Source of the DNA: Chryseobacterium paludis
GTDB taxonomy: Bacteria > Bacteroidota > Bacteroidia > Flavobacteriales > Weeksellaceae
Direction of reading: 5' to 3'
Assembly: GCF_025403485.1 (NCBI RefSeq)
Contig: NZ_CP099966.1
Span: forward strand, 2,852,001 to 2,916,000
DNA length: 64,000 bases
In this document: one piece after another, positions 9,854 through 17,987 of the stretch
Position numbering within the stretch: position 1 is the first letter of the stretch
Layout of the letters: the number at the start of each line of letters is the position of its first letter
The notes under the pieces: model-generated
Database searches by the model: none
Seen by the model: the letters and a program-made list of their open reading frames with translations, nothing else
What the model was told of the DNA's origin: nothing
Position numbers and translations under genes: made by a program

Positions 9854-9948
9854 AAAATATTTATACGAATTTAACGAAAATTTTTATGATTGTTGATTAA
9901 AATCATCAACAGATGATTTATATGTTTCTTTGAATTTAATTTATTTCC

Positions 9949-9977
9949 AAAAAAAAATCCCGAAAGAATCCGGGATT
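9949..9977 (-). terminator. Terminator of the tRNA operon
   Basis: Minus-strand AATCCCG / CGGGATT stem with an 8-nt loop, followed by a run of T. It lies 9 bases after the end of tRNA-Thr(GGU) and separates the tRNA cluster from the efflux locus. Confidence 0.85.
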
Positions 9978-9985
9978 ATTACGAG

Positions 9986-10057
9986 AGCCAACTACGGGAC
10001 TTGAACCCGTGACCTCTTCCTTACCAAGGAAGCACTCTACCGCTGAGCTAAGTCGGC
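9986..10057 (-). tRNA. tRNA-Thr (anticodon GGT)
   Basis: On the minus strand the acceptor GCCGACT pairs with AGTTGGC. The anticodon arm CTTCC/GGAAG encloses TTGGTAA (anticodon GGT), and the T arm has GGTTCAAGTCC. CCA is not encoded. It is the last tRNA of the cluster, and a strong terminator follows. Confidence 0.93.
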
Positions 10058-10064
10058 ATTAAGC

Positions 10065-10092
10065 AAAAAAATCACACTAAAAGCGTGATTTT
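10065..10092 (-). other. Hairpin between tRNA-Gly and tRNA-Thr(GGT)
   Basis: AAAATCAC / GTGATTTT inverted repeat followed on the minus strand by a run of T. It could act as a partial terminator or a processing signal inside the tRNA transcript. A sequence-related hairpin occurs at 10484-10516 upstream (in transcription order) of the duplicated block boundary. Confidence 0.5.
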
Positions 10093-10097
10093 CTTTG

Positions 10098-10170
10098 AGC
10101 GGAAGACGGGGGTCGAACCCGCGACATTCAGCTTGGAAGGCTGACGCTCTACCAACTGAGCTACTTCCGC
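10098..10170 (-). tRNA. tRNA-Gly (anticodon TCC), copy 1
   Basis: Acceptor GCGGAAG/CTTCCGC. Anticodon arm TCAGC/GCTGA encloses CTTCCAA (anticodon TCC). The gene body is identical to the copy at 10521-10593. Confidence 0.93.
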
Positions 10171-10257
10171 AATTTTGTTTCCAAAACTATTGGTAAACGC
10201 TGTGCAAATCTATAAAAAAGCTTTTAAATTTGCAAGTCTTTTTTCTAATATAAAATG

Positions 10258-10338
10258 TGGGAAGAGCAGGATTCGAACCTGCGAAGCCGAAGCAACTGAG
10301 TTACAGTCAGTCCCATTTAGCCACTCTGGAATCTTCCC
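10258..10338 (-). tRNA. tRNA-Tyr (anticodon GTA), copy 1
   Basis: Acceptor GGGAAGA/TCTTCCC, anticodon loop CTGTAAC, and the long variable arm typical of bacterial tRNA-Tyr. The gene body is identical to the copy at 10681-10761. Confidence 0.93.
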
Positions 10339-10358
10339 TCATGTTTTATATTAAATTG

Positions 10359-10432
10359 AGCCTCCAGAGGGATTCGAACCCACGACCCCGAGATTACAAA
10401 TCACGTGCTCTGGCCAACTGAGCTATGGAGGC
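10359..10432 (-). tRNA. tRNA-Thr (anticodon TGT), copy 1
   Basis: Acceptor GCCTCCA/TGGAGGC, anticodon loop TTTGTAA (anticodon TGT), D arm GCTC/GAGC. The anticodon stem has one U-U mismatch. It differs from copy 2 by a single base in the D loop. Confidence 0.92.
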
Positions 10433-10483
10433 AATTTAAACTTTCTGAAGCTTTTCGAAGACTCTATCTTAAGCTGTATCAGG

Positions 10484-10516
10484 TTTAAAAAAAATCACGC
10501 CTTATGGTGTGATTTT
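10484..10516 (-). other. Hairpin between the two tRNA triplets
   Basis: AAAATCAC with GTGATTTT, plus three further inner pairs, and a T run on the minus strand. It separates the first-transcribed Thr-Tyr-Gly triplet from the second, at the junction of the duplication. A weak terminator or processing hairpin is plausible. Confidence 0.5.
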
Positions 10517-10520
10517 ACTG

Positions 10521-10593
10521 AGCGGAAGACGGGGGTCGAACCCGCGACATTCAGCTTGGAAGGCTGACGCTCTACCAACTGAGCTACTTCCGC
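10521..10593 (-). tRNA. tRNA-Gly (anticodon TCC), copy 2
   Basis: Same sequence as copy 1, offset by 423 bases. Cloverleaf complete, anticodon TCC. Confidence 0.93.
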
Positions 10594-10680
10594 AATTTTG
10601 TTTCCAAAACTATTGGTAAACGCTGTGCAAATCTATAAAAAAGCTTTTAAACTTGCAAGTTTTATTTTCAATATAAACAG

Positions 10681-10761
10681 TGGGAAGAGCAGGATTCGAA
10701 CCTGCGAAGCCGAAGCAACTGAGTTACAGTCAGTCCCATTTAGCCACTCTGGAATCTTCCC
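10681..10761 (-). tRNA. tRNA-Tyr (anticodon GTA), copy 2
   Basis: Same sequence as copy 1, offset by 423 bases. Anticodon GTA and long variable arm present. Confidence 0.93.
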
Positions 10762-10777
10762 TAGTTTATATTAAATG

Positions 10778-10851
10778 AGCCTCCAGAGGGATTCGAACCC
10801 ACGACCCCGAGATTACAAATCACGTGCTCTGGCCAGCTGAGCTATGGAGGC
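10778..10851 (-). tRNA. tRNA-Thr (anticodon TGT), copy 2
   Basis: First tRNA in transcription order. It carries one D-loop base change relative to copy 1 and is offset by 419 bases. It lies 108 bases downstream of hpf. Confidence 0.92.
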
Positions 10852-10959
10852 ATATTTTAAAAAGAATTCAAAAGATCACTGTTCCCTTTTTGCGAGTGCA
10901 AATATAGAACGGATTTTTTGAATTCTCAAATTTTTCGTTAACTTTTTTAAAAGTTTTTT

Positions 10960-11250
10960 CTATGCGGTTTCTTTTTTCTTGATTAATAGCTTCTTAGCAG
11001 TATCAACACATAGATCCAAACTCTCTTCAAAACTTACACTTGTCTTTTTTACTACGATATCGTCTCCTGGTACGGCCAAAATAATCTCGGTCGTTTTATT
11101 CGATTTATCCGAATTATTTTCAACTTTCAGGAATATTTTACATTCATGAATTTTGTCATAAAAGGTTTCAAGTTTGCTTACTTTTTTTTCGATGTGTGAT
11201 TCTAATGGTTCGTGTGGAGTTAAACCAATTGATTGTACTGTGATCTTCAT
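10960..11250 (-). CDS. hpf: Short ribosome hibernation-promoting factor (HPF/RaiA family)
   Basis: A 96-residue HPF/RaiA domain (beta-alpha-beta-beta-beta-alpha) that binds the 30S decoding region in stationary phase and inactivates or dimerises ribosomes. It begins MKITVQSIGLTPHEPL, then a lysine-rich helix (EKKVSKLETFYDKI), and ends in a basic tail (KKLLIKKKETA). It lacks the C-terminal dimerisation domain of long HPF. Its ATG overlaps the xerC stop by four bases (ATGA), so the two are probably translated together. The tRNA cluster follows on the same strand. Confidence 0.88.
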   Translation of the reverse strand: MKITVQSIGLTPHEPLESHIEKKVSKLETFYDKIHECKIFLKVENNSDKSNKTTEIILAVPGDDIVVKKTSVSFEESLDLCVDTAKKLLIKKKETA

Positions 11251-12152
11251 AATTCTTCTTTTTTAGACGCTCTTGGATGAGCCTGATTAAACACTTTTTT
11301 CAATTGTTCAATATTAGCATTTGTATAGACCTGCGTACTTGCAAGACTGGAATGACCTAATATTTTTTTTACTTTAGAAATCTCTGCCCCATTATCTAAA
11401 ACGTGTGTAGCAAAGCTATGTCTCAGAATGTGAGGACTTCTTTTTTGCTTTGAAGTTATAAGACTAAGGTACTTATTTACGACTACATAAACAAACTTTT
11501 CCGACAGTTTTTTACCCTTCTTATTGACGAAAAAATAGGATTTATATTCTTCATCAGGTTTTCTTAATTCTAAATAACTTCGAAGTAAATGTGTTAAATC
11601 TTCAGCTATGGGAACATATCTTTCTTTATTCCCTTTACCTATAATTTTCAACTCATTTCCATCTAGGTTTACATTCTCAAATATCAAGCCACAAAGCTCC
11701 GCTTTACGAATACCTGTCTGATATAAAACCTCTATGATACAATGGTCTAAAACATCATGCCCATCTTCAAAAAATGCATTATCAAGCACTTGCATTTCTT
11801 CCTGAGAAATAGGAATCTGTTTTTCGGCGTAAAATTTAAGTGAAGAAATACTTTCTGTGGGTGAAACTTTAATTTCACCAATCTTTAAAAGAAAAAGATA
11901 AAAGCTGCGAAGTGAGGAAAGTTTTCTGTTGATACTTCTCTTGGAGATATTATTTTCGCTTAACGCAACTATAAAATTCCGGATTACTTTTTTATCAGCT
12001 TTGGAAATATCTTCAGAAGATTCTGTTTTAAGGAAGAAATAAGAAAAATCTTCAAGATCTTTTCTATAACTTGTAATAGTATGAGGTGAATACCTCTTTT
12101 CGAACTCTAAATATTCTAAATACTTATTCAGCATCACGTCTGGAGTGAACAT
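11247..12152 (-). CDS. xerC: Tyrosine recombinase XerC-like
   Basis: A 301-residue site-specific recombinase of the XerC/XerD type, which resolves chromosome dimers at dif. It has an N-terminal SAM-like core-binding domain (about 1-90) and a C-terminal catalytic domain with all six active-site residues: R149, K173, H241, R244, H267 and the nucleophile Y276 (HILRHSFATH and GHSSLASTQVYT motifs). The open frame runs six codons further to a TTG at 12170, but a TATATTTG promoter element at 12168-12175 overlaps that TTG, so I chose the ATG at 12152. Its setting among housekeeping genes argues for the host recombinase and against a mobile-element integrase. XerC versus XerD is not decided by sequence alone. 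Confidence 0.85.
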   Translation of the reverse strand: MFTPDVMLNKYLEYLEFEKRYSPHTITSYRKDLEDFSYFFLKTESSEDISKADKKVIRNFIVALSENNISKRSINRKLSSLRSFYLFLLKIGEIKVSPTESISSLKFYAEKQIPISQEEMQVLDNAFFEDGHDVLDHCIIEVLYQTGIRKAELCGLIFENVNLDGNELKIIGKGNKERYVPIAEDLTHLLRSYLELRKPDEEYKSYFFVNKKGKKLSEKFVYVVVNKYLSLITSKQKRSPHILRHSFATHVLDNGAEISKVKKILGHSSLASTQVYTNANIEQLKKVFNQAHPRASKKEEL

Positions 12153-12167
12153 AAAAAATTCACTCCT

Positions 12168-12175
12168 CAAATATA
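12168..12175 (-). promoter_or_regulatory. Putative -7 element of xerC-hpf
   Basis: TATATTTG on the minus strand, 16 bases before the chosen xerC ATG. It overlaps the upstream TTG and so decides the start. Confidence 0.45.
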
Positions 12176-12218
12176 AGTATTTAAGAAGTGAATTTAGTAT
12201 TTGTTTAAGAAAAATTTC

Positions 12219-12416
12219 TTAAGCCTGCTCTTCTTTGCTAAGTGCTCTTTGCTTGTAAGCAGCTTTTAACTTAGATTGTCTCAAAGTTACAGAAGGCTTG
12301 ATAAACGCTTGTCTTGATCTCAATTGACGAACTGTACCCGTTTTATCAAATTTTCTTTTATATTTTTTTAATGCTCTGTCGATGGATTCACCATCTTTTA
12401 CTGGAATTATTAACAT
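12219..12416 (-). CDS. rpsU: 30S ribosomal protein S21
   Basis: A 65-residue basic small-subunit protein that takes part in initiation by base-pairing of mRNA with 16S rRNA. It has the family pattern: IIPVKDGESIDRALKKYKRKFDKTG at the N-terminus, then arginine-rich RQLRSRQAFIKPSVTLRQ. The length is normal for Bacteroidota. It stands alone, downstream of a well-formed promoter at 12440-12471 and upstream of xerC, and is divergent from ssrA. Confidence 0.95.
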   Translation of the reverse strand: MLIIPVKDGESIDRALKKYKRKFDKTGTVRQLRSRQAFIKPSVTLRQSKLKAAYKQRALSKEEQA

Positions 12417-12439
12417 ATATTACATCTCATTTTGGATTG

Positions 12440-12471
12440 CAAAACTAGGACTTTTTTTCTTAATGTGCAAA
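12440..12471 (-). promoter_or_regulatory. Bacteroidota-type promoter of rpsU
   Basis: On the minus strand, a -33 TTTG (12468-12471) and a -7 TAGTTTTG (12440-12447) are separated by 20 bases, the consensus spacing for the primary sigma factor of this phylum. This is the cleanest promoter in the window. Confidence 0.65.
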
Positions 12472-12637
12472 ATTACTCTCAAATTATTTTACATTTTTTA
12501 TACGAAAACCAATTGTAACACCACTCAAACCTTGATTTTCTTAAAAACAGTAAATTGGAACATTGCTTTAAAACCTCCCAAACAGAGATCATTCAAAGGC
12601 ATCGTTAAAAAACCGTTCATATTTGAACAAAAATCCT

Positions 12638-12645
12638 TACTTTTG
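12638..12645 (+). promoter_or_regulatory. Putative -7 element of ssrA
   Basis: TACTTTTG matches TAnnTTTG and lies 16 bases before the mature 5' end of tmRNA. The -33 region is weak. Confidence 0.5.
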
Positions 12646-12660
12646 CATTCACTTTAACAT

Positions 12661-13060
12661 GGGGTTGACTGGTTTCGACAGCAAGACCAATGGGTAAGTA
12701 AGCATGCAGAGAACCGTAGCGCGATCTCTTAAATCCCTTGCTACAAAATTTTAACTGGCAACGAAGAGTTCGCTCTTGCAGCTTAATATCGAAGTTTAGT
12801 AGATTCAAGCGCTTTCCCGAAGATTTCAGTAGGGAAGCAAGATGTCTCACAAATGCTCTGTTTTGCGGCGTTTGATCCTGAGATATAGGAATGCAAAAAT
12901 AAGGTTTTAGATACTTTGGCTAAAACTCGAAAACCTCAGAAGATAAGCTGGAAGTTGGGTGTCTGCTCTCTGCCTCCAGTCGAAAACCAATAGTAGAATA
13001 AGCATGTAGAAATCTTATGTATTGCTTGTTTGGACGAGGGTTCGAATCCCTCCAACTCCA
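12661..13060 (+). ncRNA. ssrA: tmRNA (ssrA)
   Basis: This is transfer-messenger RNA, about 400 nt, which frees stalled ribosomes and tags the unfinished protein. The 5' end GGGGTTGACTGGTTTCGACA pairs with the 3' acceptor strand CAACTCC. The 3' end carries the T arm GAGGG-TTCGAAT-CCCTC. CCA is not encoded. The tag frame at 757-786 of the 12-kb block (12757-12786) reads GNEEFALAA then stop, with the typical ALAA degradation signal; the codon before it is ACT. A terminator follows at 13073-13106. Its 3' 73 bases recur in diverged form at 19795-19862. Confidence 0.95.
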
Positions 13061-13072
13061 CTAAAGATACAG

Positions 13073-13106
13073 CTCCTCGTAAACATTGATTTACGAGGAG
13101 TTTTTG
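13073..13106 (+). terminator. ssrA terminator
   Basis: Perfect 11-bp stem CTCCTCGTAAA / TTTACGAGGAG with a 6-nt loop, followed by TTTTTG. Confidence 0.9.
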
Positions 13107-13403
13107 TTTCAAAAGACAGAAACAAGTGCAATATCCCGCTAAAAATTACTGATCATAACAAGGTCAACTGCCTTAAATTAATATTTTCAACATATAAATA
13201 TTATTGAGGATTTTATTTTAAAATAACCCAAAAAAGGCAGTTTCTAATAAAAAAAATCATAATAATATGTTTTTATTATAATAATTATGCAAATTTAATT
13301 ACTTTTATAGCTATTTATATTTTGAATTAAAAATTCCATAAATCAGGATTTTTTTTCATTTTACGAAATAACACCACCAAACACCATATTAAATATATTA
13401 ACT
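13107..13403. other. Gene-free leader before island protease
   Basis: Very AT-rich, with no convincing reading frame. It presumably holds the promoter of the protease at 13404; near-matches to TAnnTTTG occur around 13317-13325, but none is exact with good spacing. Confidence 0.5.
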
Positions 13404-15635
13404 ATGAAAATTAAACAATTACTTTATCTGGGGATATTTATTTTATCCATTTCCCTGGGAAAGGCACAGGATTTTTTCACCACGATCAGTGAGAGATCCA
13501 TTAAAGCAGACCCAAAAAACAGAACGGTTCAACCCGAAAAATCATTGACGTACACATTGAATGTGTCTGGAATGAAAAGCTATTTCAATTCGGTTCCGGA
13601 ACTGAGAGACAATGAGCGTAAAGACAACGCACCGATTATTGTCCTGCCTATGCCTGATGGGACGAAAGCAAAATTCAGAATCTGGAAGTCTTCAGTAATG
13701 GCTCCTGAACTGGCTCAGAAATTCCCTCAACTGGTTACTTTCACAGGACAGGGCGTTGATGACCAATATGCTACTATAAAATTGGATTTTACAGAGTTAG
13801 GGTTTCATGCTCAAATAAAATCTGTAATAACTGGTGATACCTATATTGATCCTTATGCAAAAACTAATATCAATGATTATATTGTTTACAAAAAGAGTGA
13901 TTTAATTGATAGAAATCCAAGAATTTGCGGAACAAAAGACGAGGAAATAACACCCGAAAAAAAAAGCGTTCAGAAAAGCGTTACTCCAAGCGTAGGTACT
14001 CAAATTAGAATTTTCAGATTTGCAGTAGCTTGTACCGGTGAGTATGCAAAGGCTGCAACAGGATTAGCTACACCTACAGTTGCTCAAGCCCTGTCTGCCA
14101 TCGTAACCTCCGTAAACAGAGTAAATGGAGTATACGAACAGGAAGTAGCTGTAAGGTTGATATTGGTTCCTACTGAAACCAATGTTATCTTTACCAACCC
14201 TACTACAGACCCTTTTACAGGCAATAATGATGCATATACCTTAATAGATGAAAGTCAGGCACAGATTGATGCACTAATAGGAAATGCCAATTATGACATA
14301 GGACATACCTTCAGTACGGGAGGTGGCGGACTGGCCGGATTAGGAGTGATCTGCAGCACCGGTAACAAAGGAAGCGGCATTACCGGATCATCCAATCCTG
14401 TTGGAGATCCTTATGATATCGACTATGTTGCCCATGAAGTTGGACATCAGTTCGGCGGTCCTCATACTTTTAATGCAATAACAGGAAATTGTGCAGGAAA
14501 CCGCAGTGCTTCAAATGCTGTAGAACCGGGAAGCGGAGTTACGATCATGGCTTACGCTGGTATTTGTGGTTCTGTAAACGACCTTGCACCAAACAGTATT
14601 CCTACTTTTCACACCAAATCATTCCAATCGATCACCACGAAAGTTCAATCAACAACATGTCAGGTGACAACGCCGGTTGCCAATACAGCTCCTGTTGTGA
14701 ATGCAGGAAATGATTACACCATTCCTAAAGGAACTCCGTTTAAGTTAACAGGTTCTGCTACGGATACACAAAATAATGCACTTACCTACTCATGGGAACA
14801 AAATGACGTAGGACCTGCAGGAAACTGGAATGCTCCAACTGGAAATGCTGCTATTTTCAGATCATTTGTCCCTGTCACTGTTCCTTACAGATATTTCCCA
14901 AAAATTACTGATGTAATTAATAATACGGTGACCAGAGGAGAGATCTTGCCATCTTATGCAAGAACCATGGAGTTCAGATTAACGGTTAGAGATAATAACC
15001 CAGGCTGTGCAGGGGTTGCAAACGATGATGCAATAGTTACAGTGGATGGAAATTCTGGGCCATTTACAGTTACCGCACCAACAACTGCTGTAACATGGAC
15101 GGGCAATACTACTCAGACCATCACATGGAATGTAGCGAATACAACTGCTGCACCTGTGAGCTGTGCGAATGTAAGTATTTTACTTTCAACAGACGGAGGT
15201 CTTACTTATCCTACCACAATTATCGCTTCTACTCCAAATGATGGTTCAGAGACGATTATAGTTCCTAATGTAACTACAGCACAAGCAAGAATTATGGTTG
15301 CAGGACAGGGTAATGTGTTTTATAATATTAATCCTGTTAATTTTGCGATTGATAAGGTATTAGGTGTTAGCGAAGTAGTAGGAAGTAAAGATGTATTTGT
15401 AGTATATCCTAACCCAAGTAAAGGACTTCTGAATATTAAATTTACCAACTCCAATGAAAACTACGACATCATGGTATATGATGCAAGCGGAAGAGTAGCA
15501 TTCAGTAAGCTGAATAATACATTAGACGCTGGCAAGGTGGGCACTTTCAATTTAGCTCACTTAATGACAGGAGATTATGTGATTAAGATTAAAACTAAAA
15601 ATATGGAGAAATCCGTAAAATGGGTTAAAGAATAA
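13404..15635 (+). CDS. T9SS-secreted reprolysin-like zinc metalloprotease
   Basis: A 743-residue secreted metzincin. Signal peptide 1-21, a pro-region to about 195, then the peptidase with HEVGHQFGGPH (H344, E345, H348, third ligand H354) and a Met-turn at M382 (TIMAYAG). Ig/PKD-like and other beta domains follow (about 425-645). The last 75 residues form a type A sorting domain (VYPNPSKGLLNIKF start, VKWVKE end) for export by the type IX system. It is related to the two tandem proteases at 39647-49268 but much diverged and without FN3/GEVED modules. First gene inside the ssrA-bounded segment, followed by a bidirectional terminator. Confidence 0.88.
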   Translation: MKIKQLLYLGIFILSISLGKAQDFFTTISERSIKADPKNRTVQPEKSLTYTLNVSGMKSYFNSVPELRDNERKDNAPIIVLPMPDGTKAKFRIWKSSVMAPELAQKFPQLVTFTGQGVDDQYATIKLDFTELGFHAQIKSVITGDTYIDPYAKTNINDYIVYKKSDLIDRNPRICGTKDEEITPEKKSVQKSVTPSVGTQIRIFRFAVACTGEYAKAATGLATPTVAQALSAIVTSVNRVNGVYEQEVAVRLILVPTETNVIFTNPTTDPFTGNNDAYTLIDESQAQIDALIGNANYDIGHTFSTGGGGLAGLGVICSTGNKGSGITGSSNPVGDPYDIDYVAHEVGHQFGGPHTFNAITGNCAGNRSASNAVEPGSGVTIMAYAGICGSVNDLAPNSIPTFHTKSFQSITTKVQSTTCQVTTPVANTAPVVNAGNDYTIPKGTPFKLTGSATDTQNNALTYSWEQNDVGPAGNWNAPTGNAAIFRSFVPVTVPYRYFPKITDVINNTVTRGEILPSYARTMEFRLTVRDNNPGCAGVANDDAIVTVDGNSGPFTVTAPTTAVTWTGNTTQTITWNVANTTAAPVSCANVSILLSTDGGLTYPTTIIASTPNDGSETIIVPNVTTAQARIMVAGQGNVFYNINPVNFAIDKVLGVSEVVGSKDVFVVYPNPSKGLLNIKFTNSNENYDIMVYDASGRVAFSKLNNTLDAGKVGTFNLAHLMTGDYVIKIKTKNMEKSVKWVKE

Positions 15636-15660
15636 GAATATCTAAATCCATCAGTTTAAT

Positions 15661-15697
15661 AAAAAAAGGTTGTTTTCATTGTAAAACAACCTTTTTT
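15661..15697. terminator. Bidirectional terminator
   Basis: AAAGGTTGTTTT / AAAACAACCTTT stem with A- and T-runs on both sides, between convergent genes (protease and acyltransferase). Confidence 0.85.
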
Positions 15698-15762
15698 ATT
15701 TTTATAATTAAATGATATAAAACCCATTGGATCATCAATATCAGTTAGAAACGAAACACTAT

Positions 15763-16896
15763 TTATTGAAACCTTTTCACAAGCCACTTCCGTACAGGCA
15801 CATCATAAAATCTCATATACAAGTAAGCCAATATAATAGAAATAACGACAGTCAGTAAACCAAAAATCCATGATCGGGGTTCTGCCAATGTATGTTTTCC
15901 ATTGGCAACCCATGCATAATAAGTGTATGCCAACGGAAAATGAGTAATATAAATAGGATATGAAATATCACCCAGCCACTTACAGAATTGATGGGTATTT
16001 TTATTTAAAATTTTCCCTCCTGCTCCCAGTAAAATAACCACCGGAAATAAAATCATTAATGCAAAGCATTCATATAAAGCATTCTGCCAATGAGCATCAT
16101 TTCCCCCCAGTCGTGGAATAGCCAATATGACCATCAATAAAACACTTGTGGTAAAAAAAGCATTTTTCGTCAATTTCAATTTGGCCGCTCTGGCTAAAAA
16201 TATTCCCATTAGAAATGGAAAGGCCAACCTTATGAAACCAATTCTCAACTGCTTGGCATCATCAATAGACCAACCTCCGATTATATCGCCACTGGGATTA
16301 GTGAATGCATAATGAATGGTAAATGCTGCCGAAACCAAAACTAAGATCCCTAATACGATTTTTGAAACCTTCCGTAAAATCAGGGCGTAAAAAATATTCG
16401 CGATGTATTCATAAAATAATGACCAAGCCGGACCATTCAGTGGATGCATTTCATTCCAACCTCTGATATCAAGACCCTTTCCTACTGGAATTACCGTCAT
16501 TCCAATGAACATTACCAACAAGAGCTTCCATACCGGAGTTGTTGAAATACCACCCCATCCCATTCCTTCCGAGTGTTGGAAATAAAATAAAACTGCTCCT
16601 ACCAACGAGCCAATAATGATCATAGGCTGCAACCTTATCAAACGGCGTATAAAAAAATCTTTCATTGTCATCTGACCCCATCGGTTATCATAGGCATAGC
16701 TGATTACATAACCCGATAACATAAAGAAAAAATCTACCGCTAAATAACCGTGATTAATAATCTGTTTCGTATGATCACCATTCGAATACACTTCAAAAAT
16801 ATGAAAGAATACCACCATAATGGCAGCTACTCCACGTAATCCGTCAAGAATTTCGTAGTGAGGTTTAGAAGAGGAAATGGGTAAGGTTGAGCTCAT
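15763..16896 (-). CDS. Acyltransferase family 3 membrane protein
   Basis: A 377-residue integral membrane O-acyltransferase (Acyl_transf_3, OatA/OafA group) with about ten hydrophobic segments. The family start ILDGLRGVAAIMVVFFH holds the conserved Arg and catalytic-site His around residues 20-32. Such enzymes add acetyl or other acyl groups to surface sugars or to small molecules; the substrate is not evident. It is divergent from the AraC regulator at 17008 across 111 bases, so that regulator may control it. No C-terminal SGNH domain is present. Confidence 0.85.
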   Translation of the reverse strand: MSSTLPISSSKPHYEILDGLRGVAAIMVVFFHIFEVYSNGDHTKQIINHGYLAVDFFFMLSGYVISYAYDNRWGQMTMKDFFIRRLIRLQPMIIIGSLVGAVLFYFQHSEGMGWGGISTTPVWKLLLVMFIGMTVIPVGKGLDIRGWNEMHPLNGPAWSLFYEYIANIFYALILRKVSKIVLGILVLVSAAFTIHYAFTNPSGDIIGGWSIDDAKQLRIGFIRLAFPFLMGIFLARAAKLKLTKNAFFTTSVLLMVILAIPRLGGNDAHWQNALYECFALMILFPVVILLGAGGKILNKNTHQFCKWLGDISYPIYITHFPLAYTYYAWVANGKHTLAEPRSWIFGLLTVVISIILAYLYMRFYDVPVRKWLVKRFQ

Positions 16897-16918
16897 ATAT
16901 GGATTATAAAATTTGATA

Positions 16919-16926
16919 CAAAAATA
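16919..16926 (-). promoter_or_regulatory. Putative -7 element of acyltransferase
   Basis: Minus-strand TATTTTTG lies 22 bases before the start codon. No clear -33 is seen. Confidence 0.35.
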
Positions 16927-17007
16927 TAGGTTCGTAGTTTAAAATACTTGTTCTATATTTTTTAATCATTGTCTTATATTTACATAATTGATTTTATTAT
17001 CATATAA

Positions 17008-17856
17008 ATGAAGCAAAATTTAAAATATTATCCAAATATCAAAACCAAGAGGTTTCACTTTGACCATGTACATATCAAATGGGATCAACAGGTTCCACTC
17101 CACCAACAGGAAACGTGGGAACTGTCTTATATCATCACTGGAAGCGGAGCCAGAATTATTGGCGATGTCGTGGAAAATTTTTCAAAAGGCGAGATCATAT
17201 TGATTCCACCTAATATCCCACATTGTTGGTCTTTTGATGAATCTGTTCATGACCGTGAAGGCAAAATTGAAAACATTACCATAGTTTTTGAAAGTGACTT
17301 CCTGAAAAACTGCACCCTGATTTTCCCTGAGCTATTTACTGCTATTTCTGAACTTCAAAACAATGAAAATGCAGTTTCATTTACAGGAGAACCCTTACAA
17401 AAACTTCAGGTTTTAATGACTTCAATGATTCATCAGAATGATATTGAGCGGATATCTTCCTTCATTATATTATTAGAGCTGATTTCCTATTGCAAAGACA
17501 TGCGGATTGTTGGAAGACCAATAACTGAAAATAAACAGGAAAAGAAGCTACAGAAAATACACCTCTATATCCTGAGTAACTTCCAACGAAATATCACTCT
17601 GGAAGAAATTTCACAATCTGTGGGTATGCAGAAATCTTCATTTTGTGTTTTCTTTAAAAGAATGACCGGAAAATCTTTTTTCACTTATTTAACCGAATTC
17701 CGGATCGAATCATCATGTCAAATGCTATTAAAAACAAAACTGTCCGTGAAAGAAATCTGTATAGCATCGGGTTTTAGTGATATTCCTTATTATAATCGGG
17801 TTTTTAAAAAGATCAAAGGGATGAGTCCGGGTTATTATAGGAATAAATATCACTAG
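17008..17856 (+). CDS. AraC-family regulator with cupin sensor domain
   Basis: A 282-residue transcription factor. The N-terminal cupin-like ligand domain (about 20-100) contains WELSYIITGSGARIIGD and IPPNIPHCW, typical of AraC sugar sensors. The C-terminal double helix-turn-helix is at about 183-280 (NITLEEISQSVGMQKSSF, then VKEICIASGFSDIPYYNRVFKKIKGMSPGYYR). The inducer is unknown. It is divergent from the acyltransferase; a hairpin terminator follows. Confidence 0.88.
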   Translation: MKQNLKYYPNIKTKRFHFDHVHIKWDQQVPLHQQETWELSYIITGSGARIIGDVVENFSKGEIILIPPNIPHCWSFDESVHDREGKIENITIVFESDFLKNCTLIFPELFTAISELQNNENAVSFTGEPLQKLQVLMTSMIHQNDIERISSFIILLELISYCKDMRIVGRPITENKQEKKLQKIHLYILSNFQRNITLEEISQSVGMQKSSFCVFFKRMTGKSFFTYLTEFRIESSCQMLLKTKLSVKEICIASGFSDIPYYNRVFKKIKGMSPGYYRNKYH

Positions 17857-17958
17857 TACTGTGTTCTACTTTTGTAATTAAAAGTCCTTACATGATGACT
17901 TTCATTAACCATCCCTATTTGGATACGAGCAAGATGATTGCCCCAGAAGATATTTTAA

Positions 17959-17987
17959 AAATCCAGGAAAGAATTTTCCTGGATTTT
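17959..17987 (+). terminator. Terminator after AraC regulator
   Basis: AATCCAGGAAA / TTTCCTGGATT stem with a very short loop and a moderately T-rich tail, about 100 bases after the AraC stop. Confidence 0.6.

Noticed and set aside
11247..12152. XerC-like recombinase considered as the island integrase
   Set aside because: It lies on the other side of ssrA, outside the duplicated ends, in a conserved housekeeping setting with rpsU and hpf, and has XerC size and motifs.
12617..12850. 77-codon minus-strand frame overlapping ssrA
   Set aside because: It lies antisense to the tmRNA and its promoter; the sequence is explained by ssrA structure.
13022..13207. 61-codon plus-strand frame starting inside the tmRNA 3' end
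   Set aside because: The first residues are a translation of the T arm and acceptor, and the rest crosses the ssrA terminator; no family resemblance.
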